Shown here: positions 34,863 to 42,730 of the stretch, piece after piece
Layout of the letters: the number at the start of each line of letters is the position of its first letter
Position numbering within the stretch: the first letter of the stretch is position 1
Origin: CAVTJL01 sp963752325
GTDB taxonomy: Bacteria; Pseudomonadota; Alphaproteobacteria; Geminicoccales; Geminicoccaceae
Direction of reading: 5' to 3'
NCBI GenBank assembly: GCA_963752325.1
Contig: CAVVXU010000005.1
Location: forward strand, 1,426,001-1,490,000
Length of the DNA: 64,000 bases
Translations under genes and position numbers: made by a program
The notes under the pieces: generated by a model
What the model was told of the DNA's origin: nothing
Databases searched by the model: none
The model's input: the letters and a program-made list of their open reading frames with translations, nothing else

Positions 34863-35891
34863 ATGCGCTCGTTGATCAACCGGCGCTCGATGCTTGCGAT
34901 GGGAGCCGGCGCCGCCGTCGCCCCTGTGGCTGCGCGTGGCCAATCCCAAGATGCCTCGGGCAGCCGCCGCTATCGCATCTACATAATCACCTATCGCGGC
35001 CGCACCGACGTCGAGCGCGGGTTCGAGGACTATCTGGCGGCACGCAAGGTCCCAGTGGACCTGATTCATCGGGACGCCAACAGGGACATCAGCCGCGTTG
35101 CCGGTTTCGTCGACGAGATCAAGCGAACGCGTCCGGACCTTGTCTACACCTGGGGCACGCCGGTAACGCTCGGCGTGGTCGGCCCGTACGACGCGCCCGA
35201 TCCCGCGCGATACGTTACCGACATTCCCGTGGTCTTCACGCTTGTCGCTGCGCCTGTCCAGGCCAAGGTCGTTCCGTCGCTCGCGTCGTCCAAGCGCAAC
35301 GTCACCGGGGCGTTTCACGTCGTGCCACCCGCGACCCAGATCCGCGCGATCCAGTCCTACCGTCCGTTCGACGTGCTCGGCGCGCTCTACACGCCGACCG
35401 AGCAGAACTCGTTGGTGCTGGTCGAGGAGCTCAGGCGACTAGGGCCGGAGATGGGTTTCAGACTCGTCGAGCGGCGCTTCACCCTCGGCGCGGATGGCCG
35501 ACCCGTGGCGGACGGGTACCGGCAGCTGCTGGCGGAGATCAAGCAGGCCGGGGCAACTTGGCTCTACTTATTGCCCGACACATTCTTCGGCACGATCTGT
35601 GATGTCGTCACGCCCACAGCGCTCGATCTTGGACTGCCAGGATTCGCGTCCACCGAGCTTGCCATCCGCCAGTGTGGCGCCCTGGCAGGGCTGATCTGCA
35701 GATACTACTCGATCGGCCAGCTCACCGCGTCGATGGCGGAGCAGATCCTGGTGCAACACGTTCCGCCGGCATCGATTCCGGTCCAGACGCTGAAGCGCTT
35801 CTCGCTCATCATCAACATCGAGGTTGCCAAGCGGCTGCAGCTCTACCCACCGCTCGCCATGCTCAACTATGCCGAGATCATTCGTGGCTGA
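34863..35891 (+). CDS. ABC-type substrate-binding protein (TrpX-like, orphan)
   Basis: The 342-residue product is a periplasmic binding protein of the ABC_sub_bind/TrpX family (PF04392 type), whose few characterised members bind aromatic amino acids. A twin-arginine-like signal (NRRSMLAMGAGAAVAPVAARG) precedes the mature protein, and DIPVVFTLVAAPVQAKVVPS is family-like. No ABC permease or ATPase gene is near. Instead it lies 15 bases after the sensor-MFS gene and overlaps the GNAT gene, so it may present a ligand to the sensor domains. Confidence 0.85.
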   Translation: MRSLINRRSMLAMGAGAAVAPVAARGQSQDASGSRRYRIYIITYRGRTDVERGFEDYLAARKVPVDLIHRDANRDISRVAGFVDEIKRTRPDLVYTWGTPVTLGVVGPYDAPDPARYVTDIPVVFTLVAAPVQAKVVPSLASSKRNVTGAFHVVPPATQIRAIQSYRPFDVLGALYTPTEQNSLVLVEELRRLGPEMGFRLVERRFTLGADGRPVADGYRQLLAEIKQAGATWLYLLPDTFFGTICDVVTPTALDLGLPGFASTELAIRQCGALAGLICRYYSIGQLTASMAEQILVQHVPPASIPVQTLKRFSLIINIEVAKRLQLYPPLAMLNYAEIIRG

Positions 35892-36570
35892 GGTGGAAGC
35901 GCCGGTAGTTTCCACGCTTGAGTGGGGCGAGCTGACACTGGCCGACCTTCCGACGGTCGTGGCGCTGCATCATGCCGCCCTGGCCGATCTCCCGCGCCAG
36001 GGCATCGTCAATCCCGAGAAGCCCGAGTATTTCGAGAGCGTGCTGGCCGGCGACGGCCATATCCTCGGCGTCCGCAGCTCCGGCCGGCTCGTCGCCTATG
36101 GGATCCTTCAATGCCGGATCGCTCCTGACGACGGTGCTTGGCAGGAGCTGGGCTTGGCGGTCGGCGGGCCGCTCGCCAAGGCTTCCGGCTGCGCCGTAGC
36201 ATCGGCACAGCGCGGCCAGGGCCTGCATCGCGAGCTTACGCAGCGACGAATCCTGATGGCCGAGGCAAGAGGCATCACCGACCTCTATGCGACCTCGGCT
36301 CCGGCGAACTATCCGAGCTGGCGCAATCTGCTTGCCAACGATTTCGAGATCGTCGCGGTCAAGCTCAAATATCAGGGGCTCCTGCGCTACATCCTCCATC
36401 GCCCCGAGAGCGGCTGCGGCGCCGCCTCGATCCGGAGCCCCGTGCGCTGGCTTGCCGCTGATGACGTAGCCGGACAGCAGGCGCTTTTGGAGACCGGCAG
36501 CCGCGGCGCACACTGGCGGCGCGGCGCGTGTGGACGAATCGAGGTCGGCTTTTGTCCGCCTTTCCGATGA
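35884..36570 (+). CDS. GNAT-family N-acetyltransferase
   Basis: The product of about 228 residues has a GNAT fold: the acetyl-CoA loop is SAQRGQGLHRELTQRR (variant of Q/RxxGxG/A), followed by ITDLYATSAPANYPSWRNLL. The frame is open from 35824, but the GTG at 35884 (eight-base overlap with the upstream stop) gives a compact start; an ATG at 35869 is possible. It is coupled to the racemase gene downstream by an ATGA overlap. The acceptor is unknown; an amino acid is plausible from the neighbour. Confidence 0.8.
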   Translation: MAEVEAPVVSTLEWGELTLADLPTVVALHHAALADLPRQGIVNPEKPEYFESVLAGDGHILGVRSSGRLVAYGILQCRIAPDDGAWQELGLAVGGPLAKASGCAVASAQRGQGLHRELTQRRILMAEARGITDLYATSAPANYPSWRNLLANDFEIVAVKLKYQGLLRYILHRPESGCGAASIRSPVRWLAADDVAGQQALLETGSRGAHWRRGACGRIEVGFCPPFR

Positions 36571-37682
36571 GCGCCACGATCGATACCTTCGCTCTTGATG
36601 CGTCGACTGCCCGACTGACGGTCAACCTTGATGCTATCGAGCGCAACTTCGCCTTCGCTCGGCGACAATTCGGGGGCCGCACACTGGGTGCCGCGCTCAA
36701 GGCCGACGCCTATGGGCTCGGTCTCGAGCCGGTCGCGCGGCGGCTGGCGCGTGCCGGGTGCGACACCTATTGGGTCGCGGACCATCTCGAGGGCCTGAGC
36801 CTTCGGAGGTTGTTGCCCGAGGCCCGGATCTTCGTGCTGCATGGGCTCGCGGGGATGTCTCCCGCCCTCTTTCGCGCCAATCGTCTCGTGCCGGTCCTGG
36901 CCTCCTTACCAGACCTCCGTGCGTGCCTGGCCGATGATCAGGAGATGGAAGTCGCAATCCAGCTCGACTGCGGGCTGACACGTCTGGGCCTGTTGGACGA
37001 CGACGTGGCGGCGGCTGCAGCCGAGCCGGCTTTCGGCCGCCTGAAGCTCGCCGCGCTGATCACGCAGCTCGTTCATTTCGCGGAGCCAGGGTCGACCGCC
37101 AATCTTCGCCAGCTCGAGCGATTCCAACAGCTCGCCGCAGCCCTTGGCCCTGCGCCGCTCAGCATCGCCACCTCGGCCTGCCTCGACCTTGACCAGCGAT
37201 TTCACCTCGACATCGCCCGCATCGGTGGTGCCCTCTTCGGGCTGCAGGCGGCGACGGACGGGCACCAGCCGATCGAGATCGCCTACCGGGTGACGGCGCC
37301 CGTGCTGCGCGTGGCTACGGTCGGCGCCGGGGTGGGCGTCGGTTACAGCGAGAGCTATCGCACGAAAGGACCGGAACGGATCGCGACGATCGGCGCCGGC
37401 TATGCCGACGGCGTGCCGAGCTGGGCCACCAGCCGAGCCTTTGTGGTCGCCGCTGGCGCGGAGGCCCCCTTCGTCGGCCGCGTGTCGATGACACTCTCGG
37501 CTGTGAGCCTGGCGGCCGTGGGACCAGAGGATATTGCCGCTGGCGCCGAGGTGGAGCTGGCAGGGCCGGCGCTGCCGGTCGAGGCCCTGGGGCGGCTCGT
37601 GGGTGCCAGCGGCGCCTCGATCCTCACCGGGTTCGGCCGGGGCGTTCGGCGCCACCACCTGCCATCGAGCGACGGCGGCTAG
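36567..37682 (+). CDS. Alanine-racemase-like PLP enzyme
   Basis: The 371-residue protein is a fold-type III racemase. The PLP lysine is Lys45 in AALKADAYGLG, the second catalytic base is Tyr279 in GAGYADG, and the supporting Arg139 (CGLTRLG) and Met308 (GRVSM) are kept. Departures from housekeeping Alr are DAYGLG for DAYGHG, CGL for TGM and GRVSMT for GRVSMD. These suggest a dedicated, possibly broad-specificity or non-alanine racemase. It is the last gene of the five-gene operon starting at 32167, and its end overlaps the convergent STAS gene by four bases. Confidence 0.88.
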   Translation: MSATIDTFALDASTARLTVNLDAIERNFAFARRQFGGRTLGAALKADAYGLGLEPVARRLARAGCDTYWVADHLEGLSLRRLLPEARIFVLHGLAGMSPALFRANRLVPVLASLPDLRACLADDQEMEVAIQLDCGLTRLGLLDDDVAAAAAEPAFGRLKLAALITQLVHFAEPGSTANLRQLERFQQLAAALGPAPLSIATSACLDLDQRFHLDIARIGGALFGLQAATDGHQPIEIAYRVTAPVLRVATVGAGVGVGYSESYRTKGPERIATIGAGYADGVPSWATSRAFVVAAGAEAPFVGRVSMTLSAVSLAAVGPEDIAAGAEVELAGPALPVEALGRLVGASGASILTGFGRGVRRHHLPSSDGG

Positions 37683-38017
37683 CCCGAGAGCGCCGTATCG
37701 CGGTCCGGATGGACCTCGAGGATCGAGACGAAGCCGCTGATCTCGAAGACCTCACGCACCGAAGGGTTGAGAGCGCACAGCACGAGCGCGCCGCCGACGC
37801 TCTTGAGCCGCTTGGCCGCAATCAACAAGACGCGCAGCCCTGCACTGCTGATGTACGCAAGGTGACCCAGGTCGAGAACCACCCTCTTCGCCCCTGCGTC
37901 GATCTTGCCGATGAGGGCGGTCTCAAAGGCCTTGGCCGTCACGCTGTCGAGGCGCCCGGAAGGCTCCAGGACGATGGCATTAGCAGTCTGCTCCTCGCCG
38001 ATCGATAGTACCGACAT
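37679..38017 (-). CDS. STAS-domain anti-sigma-factor antagonist (RsbV/SpoIIAA-like)
   Basis: The 112-residue single STAS domain contains the phospho-acceptor region YISSAGLRVLL and the preceding VVLDLGHL strand. In partner switching, a kinase of the RsbW type phosphorylates this serine and a SpoIIE phosphatase removes the phosphate. Both enzymes are encoded nearby (kinase at 38041-38481, phosphatase at 27288-29387). It is the second gene of a two-gene leftward operon. Confidence 0.92.
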   Translation of the reverse strand: MSVLSIGEEQTANAIVLEPSGRLDSVTAKAFETALIGKIDAGAKRVVLDLGHLAYISSAGLRVLLIAAKRLKSVGGALVLCALNPSVREVFEISGFVSILEVHPDRDTALSG

Positions 38018-38040
38018 CGCTCCTCCCCAACGCCCCTAGG

Positions 38041-38481
38041 TCATGATTTTGGCAGATCCGCCGCCCCGATCGGCACGGTGAAGCGCGTTCGGTTCTCGCC
38101 TGGGCCCCGATCGTAGCTCAAACCCTGCACCAGCGTGCGGACCAAGTGAATGCCGAGACCGCCGATCTCCCGGCTCTCCAGCGCACCGCCGAGATCCGGC
38201 GTGTCGGCCGTTGTCGGATCGAAAGGACGGGCCCGATCCACGATCTCGACCCGCACCTTTGAGGCTTCCCTCTCGATGCGGATGCCGATGCTCTGGCCAA
38301 CGGCCTGGCCCCCATAGCCGTGCACAATGACATTGCTCAGCAGCTCATCGAGGGCCACGGAGAGCACGTGACTGGCCCGCGGCGGTAACGGAGCTTCACC
38401 CGCGAGCCCCGCGACGGCTTCCTGAACCCGGGCGATCTCCCCAATGTCGGCGCTGATCAAGAGCTCGACTGTCACGGTCAT
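38041..38481 (-). CDS. RsbW-like anti-sigma serine kinase (HATPase)
   Basis: The product of 146 residues (ATG at 38481; the frame is open to 38655 but the extra part lacks family sequence) is a GHKL ATPase of the RsbW/SpoIIAB type. The N box is ALDELLSNVIVHGYGG, the G1 box is the variant DRARPFDP (usual Gly missing), and the G2 box is GGLGIHLVR. It likely phosphorylates the downstream STAS protein and sequesters an unknown partner. No sigma factor gene is in the window, so the controlled target is open. Confidence 0.9.
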   Translation of the reverse strand: MTVTVELLISADIGEIARVQEAVAGLAGEAPLPPRASHVLSVALDELLSNVIVHGYGGQAVGQSIGIRIEREASKVRVEIVDRARPFDPTTADTPDLGGALESREIGGLGIHLVRTLVQGLSYDRGPGENRTRFTVPIGAADLPKS

Positions 38482-38766
38482 TTCGACGACGAGCTCGCCT
38501 CGGGGCGTGGCCCACCGGCCAGCCGCCAGACTTCGCTGCTCCGACGCCGTCCAGTCATCTCGCACTCTGCGGTCGCCGCGTCGAGAAGAGGCTAGCACGA
38601 CGGGCGCTCCCAGAGGAACAGGCCAGGCTGAGCGGTCCACTCGACGGGCGATCAACTGATGCTTGCCAAACCTTCATGCTCGCGCGACTTTGGACCGAGG
38701 CGGCGCAGCTCGGAAATCCTGGCCAAGCTCGGCAGCGATCGTAGCAAGCCGCCCTGCGGGCCGGCC

Positions 38767-39423
38767 ATGGTCACCTTTGCCGAAGAGATATTGCTGCTGT
38801 CGCACGACGAGACGCGGGACCGCTTCCTCGACATCAACGAGCTGCTGATCAACACGGCGCTGGCCGGCGCCGTGCTCATGGATCTGGCGATACGAGACCG
38901 AATCGACACCGACCTCGAGCATCTGATCGTGATCGATCCCACGCCTACGGGCGAGCCGCTCCTCGACTGCGTCCTGGCCGATCTCGCCGACGCCGGCACG
39001 ACCCCGAGCACAGCGGCATGGCTCGAGACCCTCCGGCACCGCGGCCCCGAACTCTACAATGCCGCTCTCGACAGTCTCGTCGAGCGGGGCATCCTACGAA
39101 TCGAGAACAGCCGTGTGCTCTGGGCCTTCGAGACCCGGCGCTATCCGCTGATCGATGCTCAGGAGCAGCAGGAGGTGAAGCTGAGGATCACCGACCTTCT
39201 CGAGTCCGACGACATCCCCGATCCACGCGATGTCATGATCATCGCGCTCGCCGATGCCTGTGGCCTTCTCGAGCGGGTGTTCCCAGCCCATAAGCTTCAT
39301 GCGGCTCGCCCACGGATCGAGCAGATCGTCAGGCTCGACCTGATCGGGCGCTCGGTGGGGTCGGTCATCGACAGCCTGCAGAGCTCGGTGATCAGCATGC
39401 TGGGCTACGCCAGTATCCGGTAG
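38767..39423 (+). CDS. GPP34 (GOLPH3)-family protein
   Basis: The product of about 218 residues from the ATG at 38767 begins MVTFAEEILLLSHDETRDRF. It has the layout of the GPP34 family (bacterial relatives of Golgi phosphoprotein 3/Vps74), with LLINTALAGAVLMDLAIRDRI and a later PRDVMIIALADACGLL. Eukaryotic members bind phosphoinositides and retain glycosyltransferases; bacterial roles are largely unknown. The frame is open from 38659, but the added sequence is not family-like. A bulged hairpin right after its stop (39423-39450) may end the transcript. Confidence 0.82.
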   Translation: MVTFAEEILLLSHDETRDRFLDINELLINTALAGAVLMDLAIRDRIDTDLEHLIVIDPTPTGEPLLDCVLADLADAGTTPSTAAWLETLRHRGPELYNAALDSLVERGILRIENSRVLWAFETRRYPLIDAQEQQEVKLRITDLLESDDIPDPRDVMIIALADACGLLERVFPAHKLHAARPRIEQIVRLDLIGRSVGSVIDSLQSSVISMLGYASIR

Positions 39424-39483
39424 GGCGCCAACCGCGGCGGTGGTGCCTAGCAGCGTCCCGCAGTCCCACCTATGCTGTATCCG

Positions 39484-39517
39484 GGCGGCGACTGATATGC
39501 CGCCTCCCATCGGCGGC
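39484..39517 (+). promoter_or_regulatory. Mutually exclusive hairpins in the leader of the PAS-cyclase gene
   Basis: GGCGGC (39484-39489) can pair with GCCGCC (39499-39504), and the same GCCGCC can pair with GGCGGC (39512-39517). The second hairpin lies 12 bases before the ATG at 39529 and would partly mask the ribosome-binding region. This is the simple logic of an attenuator or RNA thermometer, but the repeats are short. Confidence 0.25.
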
Positions 39518-39528
39518 GGGGTCCGGGA

Positions 39529-40833
39529 ATGACAGCGGCGGGGCGCCACACGGCCGCCATCCATGAGAGCATCCTCATGCAGATGAGCGACGGGGTGCTC
39601 ACGATCGACCTTTCGGGAACGGTCGTCTCGCTCAACCCGGCGGCTGGCGCCATCCTTGGCCTGGACCCGGCCGAGGTGCTCGGCCGGCCTTTCGCCGAGA
39701 TCTTTCTGGTGGAGCCCTGCTTTGAGGCTCTGACCGAGCTGATCCTCAAGGCCATCTACGAGGCCGAGACCACCCATAGTGAGGAGCTCGAGCTTGCCCG
39801 CGGCGGCGAGAGCCGTAGCTTGAGCGTGAGCACGACCTTCCTTCGGGCTTCGAGCGATGCGGGCGGCGAGCGGATCGGCGTGATAGCGGTTCTGCGCGAC
39901 ATCACGGCAGAGCGCCGGCGGCAGAGGCTGCAGCGTCTCTTCGGCGAGTATCTGGACCCCCGCATCATCCGTCGCCTCGTCGATCAGGCGCAGGACCTCG
40001 AGCTAGGATCCCGGACCGAGGTCACCGTCTCCTTCCTCGACCTCGAGGGCTTCACCGGCCTCACCGAACGGCTGCCCGCTCCAGCGCTGATGCGCTTCCT
40101 CAACGCCTATATCGCGACGATGGCGCGCCCGATCGGCGATCGCTCGGGTGTGACGGACAAGTATATCGGCGATGCCATCATGGCTTTCTGGGGCCCGCCC
40201 TTCACCGAGCCGACGGATCACGCCGGCGAGGCGTGTGCCGCTGCGCTTGATCAGCGGGCGCGACTGCCTGCCTTCCGTGAGGCGCTTCTGGCCGATCTCG
40301 ACCTTGCGGTGGTCGCGCCGGGGCTCGAGATGCGCGCAGGGCTCGCCACGGGCGGTGTCGTGATGGGCAGCATCGGCTCGGCGCAGGCCCGCAACTACAC
40401 GGTAATCGGCGATACGGTGAATCTGGCGGCGCGTTTGGAAGCGGCCAATAAGGCCCTCGGAACACGGATCCTCGTGGCGCAGGCGACTTGTGAGGCCGCC
40501 CGCGATCTCTTCGCCTTCCGGGCCGTCGATATCGTCCGCGTGCGCGGCCGCACACGCCCCGAGCCGGTGTTCGAGCTGATGGCGCCGCGTCCGGCGCTGG
40601 AGCCCGCCACCGCCCGTCTCATCGAGAGCTTCGAGCTGGGCCTTGGAGCCTATCGTCGTCGTGACTGGAATCTGGCGCGCAGGTCCTTCCAGTCTTGCCT
40701 CGATCTCGTCGCCGACGACGGTCCGAGCCGCGTCTTCCTACGCCGCCTCGAGCTTCTGAAGACCAACCCGCCGGCCGAGAGCTGGGACGGCAGCTGGCAG
40801 GTCGGAAGCGGCGCGGATGCCACTGCAAGCTGA
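39529..40833 (+). CDS. PAS-domain adenylate/guanylate cyclase
   Basis: The 434-residue soluble protein has an N-terminal PAS domain (about 10-130; DGVLTIDLSGTVVSLNPAA) and a linker of the usual cyclase type (RLFGEYLDPRIIRRLV). A class III cyclase domain follows (about 165-340), with metal aspartates in VSFLDLEGFTGL and DKYIGDAIMAFWGPP and catalytic sequence VIGDTVNLAARLE. A short C-terminal TPR-like segment ends it. It probably makes cAMP in response to a cytoplasmic cue. This is the second cyclase in the window, besides the CHASE2 one at 12487. Confidence 0.92.
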   Translation: MTAAGRHTAAIHESILMQMSDGVLTIDLSGTVVSLNPAAGAILGLDPAEVLGRPFAEIFLVEPCFEALTELILKAIYEAETTHSEELELARGGESRSLSVSTTFLRASSDAGGERIGVIAVLRDITAERRRQRLQRLFGEYLDPRIIRRLVDQAQDLELGSRTEVTVSFLDLEGFTGLTERLPAPALMRFLNAYIATMARPIGDRSGVTDKYIGDAIMAFWGPPFTEPTDHAGEACAAALDQRARLPAFREALLADLDLAVVAPGLEMRAGLATGGVVMGSIGSAQARNYTVIGDTVNLAARLEAANKALGTRILVAQATCEAARDLFAFRAVDIVRVRGRTRPEPVFELMAPRPALEPATARLIESFELGLGAYRRRDWNLARRSFQSCLDLVADDGPSRVFLRRLELLKTNPPAESWDGSWQVGSGADATAS

Positions 40834-40854
40834 GCACCGTAGTGGATAGTCGGA

Positions 40855-41727
40855 TTGGTTGACCCCGTCGTGATCGCACGGGCGCACGGCCGTCGCCCCC
40901 TCGACGAGCGTGCTCTCGTGCTGATGGCGGTCGGCATCGAGAGCCTGATCATGCACGCAGACGGCGCGATGGCGCTGCTGGTGGCGGCAGACGACGCCGA
41001 GAGAGCCGGCGCACATCTCAAAGCCTATGACGAGGAGAATGTGCCCTCACCCGAGCCGCCTCTCGGTCCCGCTCTCGAAGGGTTGGACGCAGCGATCGCC
41101 TACTGCGCTCTCATGCTGTTCTTCTTTGCGGTCGATCAGCGACATGCTTTCGGAATCGACTGGCCGGCGGTCGGCGCTGCGAATGCCAGCCTGATCCGGG
41201 CAGGCGAATGGTGGCGAACGATCACAGCACTCAGCCTCCATGTCGGCCTGCTCCACCTCCTGGGCAATGTTGCTTTCGGTATGCTGTTCGGCCTGCTCGC
41301 GGCGCCCGTGCTTGGCTCGGGGCTTGCCTGGCTTGCGACCCTCGTAGCCGGCGGGCTCGGCAACGCGCTGAACGCGCTCCTGCAGCCCGCGGACCACACC
41401 GCCGTAGGCGCCTCGACGGCTCTCTTCGGCACGGTCGGGATTCTCGCCACGCACGGCTGGCTCACGCGGCCCGTACGCTGGCACGGCGGGTTGCGACGCT
41501 TCGCACCTGTCGGTGGCGGCGTGATGCTGCTCGCGTTCCTCGGCTTTGGTGGCAAGGATGTCGACATCGGCGCCCACGTGCTGGGCTTCCTGGTCGGCGG
41601 TGCCATCGGGGCGGGCCTTGTTCTGGGCGGCCAGCACATCCCGCAAGGACGGAATGCGCAGCGAGTCTACGCCGTTGCTGCATTGGGTATACTCGGGCTC
41701 GCCTGGGTGATGGCTGTGCTAACTTGA
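40855..41727 (+). CDS. Rhomboid-family intramembrane serine protease
   Basis: The 290-residue protein has a soluble N-terminal part (about 1-65) and six or more helices with the rhomboid signatures. HVGLLHLLGN is the His/Asn loop, GASTALFG holds the nucleophile Ser, and AHVLGFLVG holds the catalytic His. The start is a TTG 22 bases after the cyclase stop; no better start was seen. Substrates are unknown. Rhomboids cleave membrane proteins within the bilayer, so a single-helix sensor nearby could be a substrate (speculative). Confidence 0.88.
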   Translation: MVDPVVIARAHGRRPLDERALVLMAVGIESLIMHADGAMALLVAADDAERAGAHLKAYDEENVPSPEPPLGPALEGLDAAIAYCALMLFFFAVDQRHAFGIDWPAVGAANASLIRAGEWWRTITALSLHVGLLHLLGNVAFGMLFGLLAAPVLGSGLAWLATLVAGGLGNALNALLQPADHTAVGASTALFGTVGILATHGWLTRPVRWHGGLRRFAPVGGGVMLLAFLGFGGKDVDIGAHVLGFLVGGAIGAGLVLGGQHIPQGRNAQRVYAVAALGILGLAWVMAVLT

Positions 41728-41941
41728 GGCGGCGTTGGGGCGCCCGACGATCCGCCGTTCTCGTGACCATTGGCGATGCTGGAAGCGACCTTGCATACGG
41801 ATCGCTCGTGAGTAGAAGAGGTCCAGCACTTCGGACAGCCTGCAGGCAGTCCGCGAGGGCTCGCCTTCCGGGTGTGGCATCCCCCGCCTCGAGCGCGACG
41901 ATAATGAGCAACGATACAGGGCGGGCAATGGTGACCAATCG

Positions 41942-42730
41942 ATGAGCGAGACACTTGAGGCACGGGCCGACATCTGCCTGCAGGTGATCCGGCAGGCTGG
42001 GGCTCTTGCGCTCGACCGGTTCCGTGACCGAGGTGGGCTCTCCGTCTCACTCAAGGGACCACAGGACTATGTGAGCGAGGTCGACACGGCGGTCGAGCGG
42101 CTGATCGCCGAGGCTGTAGCCGATTCCTTCCCGGACGACGGATTGCTCGGTGAGGAGGGAGGGGGAGAGATCAAGGATCGTCTCTGGGTCGTCGATCCGA
42201 TCGATGGCACAGCGAACTTCGTGCGCTCCATCCCGCATTTCTGCATCTCGATCGCCTTTCTCGTGGGCCGCACCATCGAGCTTGGAGCCATTCTCAATCC
42301 GGCAACGGATGAGCTGTTCTTTGCACGGCGTAGCCATGGCGCCAGCCTGAACGGACGACCGATCGCCGTGGCGCCCACGACAGAGATGGCCACTGCTTCT
42401 GTCGAGCTCGGTTGGTCGACCCGAACACCGATCGAGCGATATTTCGCGATTGCCGGTCGGGTGCTCGACATGGGTGCGAGCTTCAGACGGTCGGGCTCAG
42501 GAGCTCTCGGCCTCGCCTATGTCGCCGACGGCCGCACCGACGCCTATGCCGAGCTCCACATCAACGCCTGGGACTGTCTTGCCGGCATCTTGCTCGTCAC
42601 GGAGGCGGGTGGCCGCGTCAACGACTTTCTCGCGGGAGACGGCCTCGTGAAGGGCAATGTGATCCTTGCGGCAGCGCCTGGGGTGGCCGATGCGATGGCC
42701 TCGCTGACAGGCATCGACCTAGCTCGATGA
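41942..42730 (+). CDS. Inositol-monophosphatase-family phosphatase
   Basis: The 262-residue protein has the Mg-binding motifs of the family: LGEEGGG, VVDPIDGTANF and WDCLAGILLVTEAGG. Members dephosphorylate myo-inositol 1-phosphate, fructose bisphosphate or histidinol phosphate (HisN). Sequence after the motif (FVRSIPHFCISIAF) looks closer to SuhB. The next gene, a HisE-like pyrophosphohydrolase coupled by ATGA, makes a histidine role conceivable. Confidence 0.9.
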   Translation: MSETLEARADICLQVIRQAGALALDRFRDRGGLSVSLKGPQDYVSEVDTAVERLIAEAVADSFPDDGLLGEEGGGEIKDRLWVVDPIDGTANFVRSIPHFCISIAFLVGRTIELGAILNPATDELFFARRSHGASLNGRPIAVAPTTEMATASVELGWSTRTPIERYFAIAGRVLDMGASFRRSGSGALGLAYVADGRTDAYAELHINAWDCLAGILLVTEAGGRVNDFLAGDGLVKGNVILAAAPGVADAMASLTGIDLAR

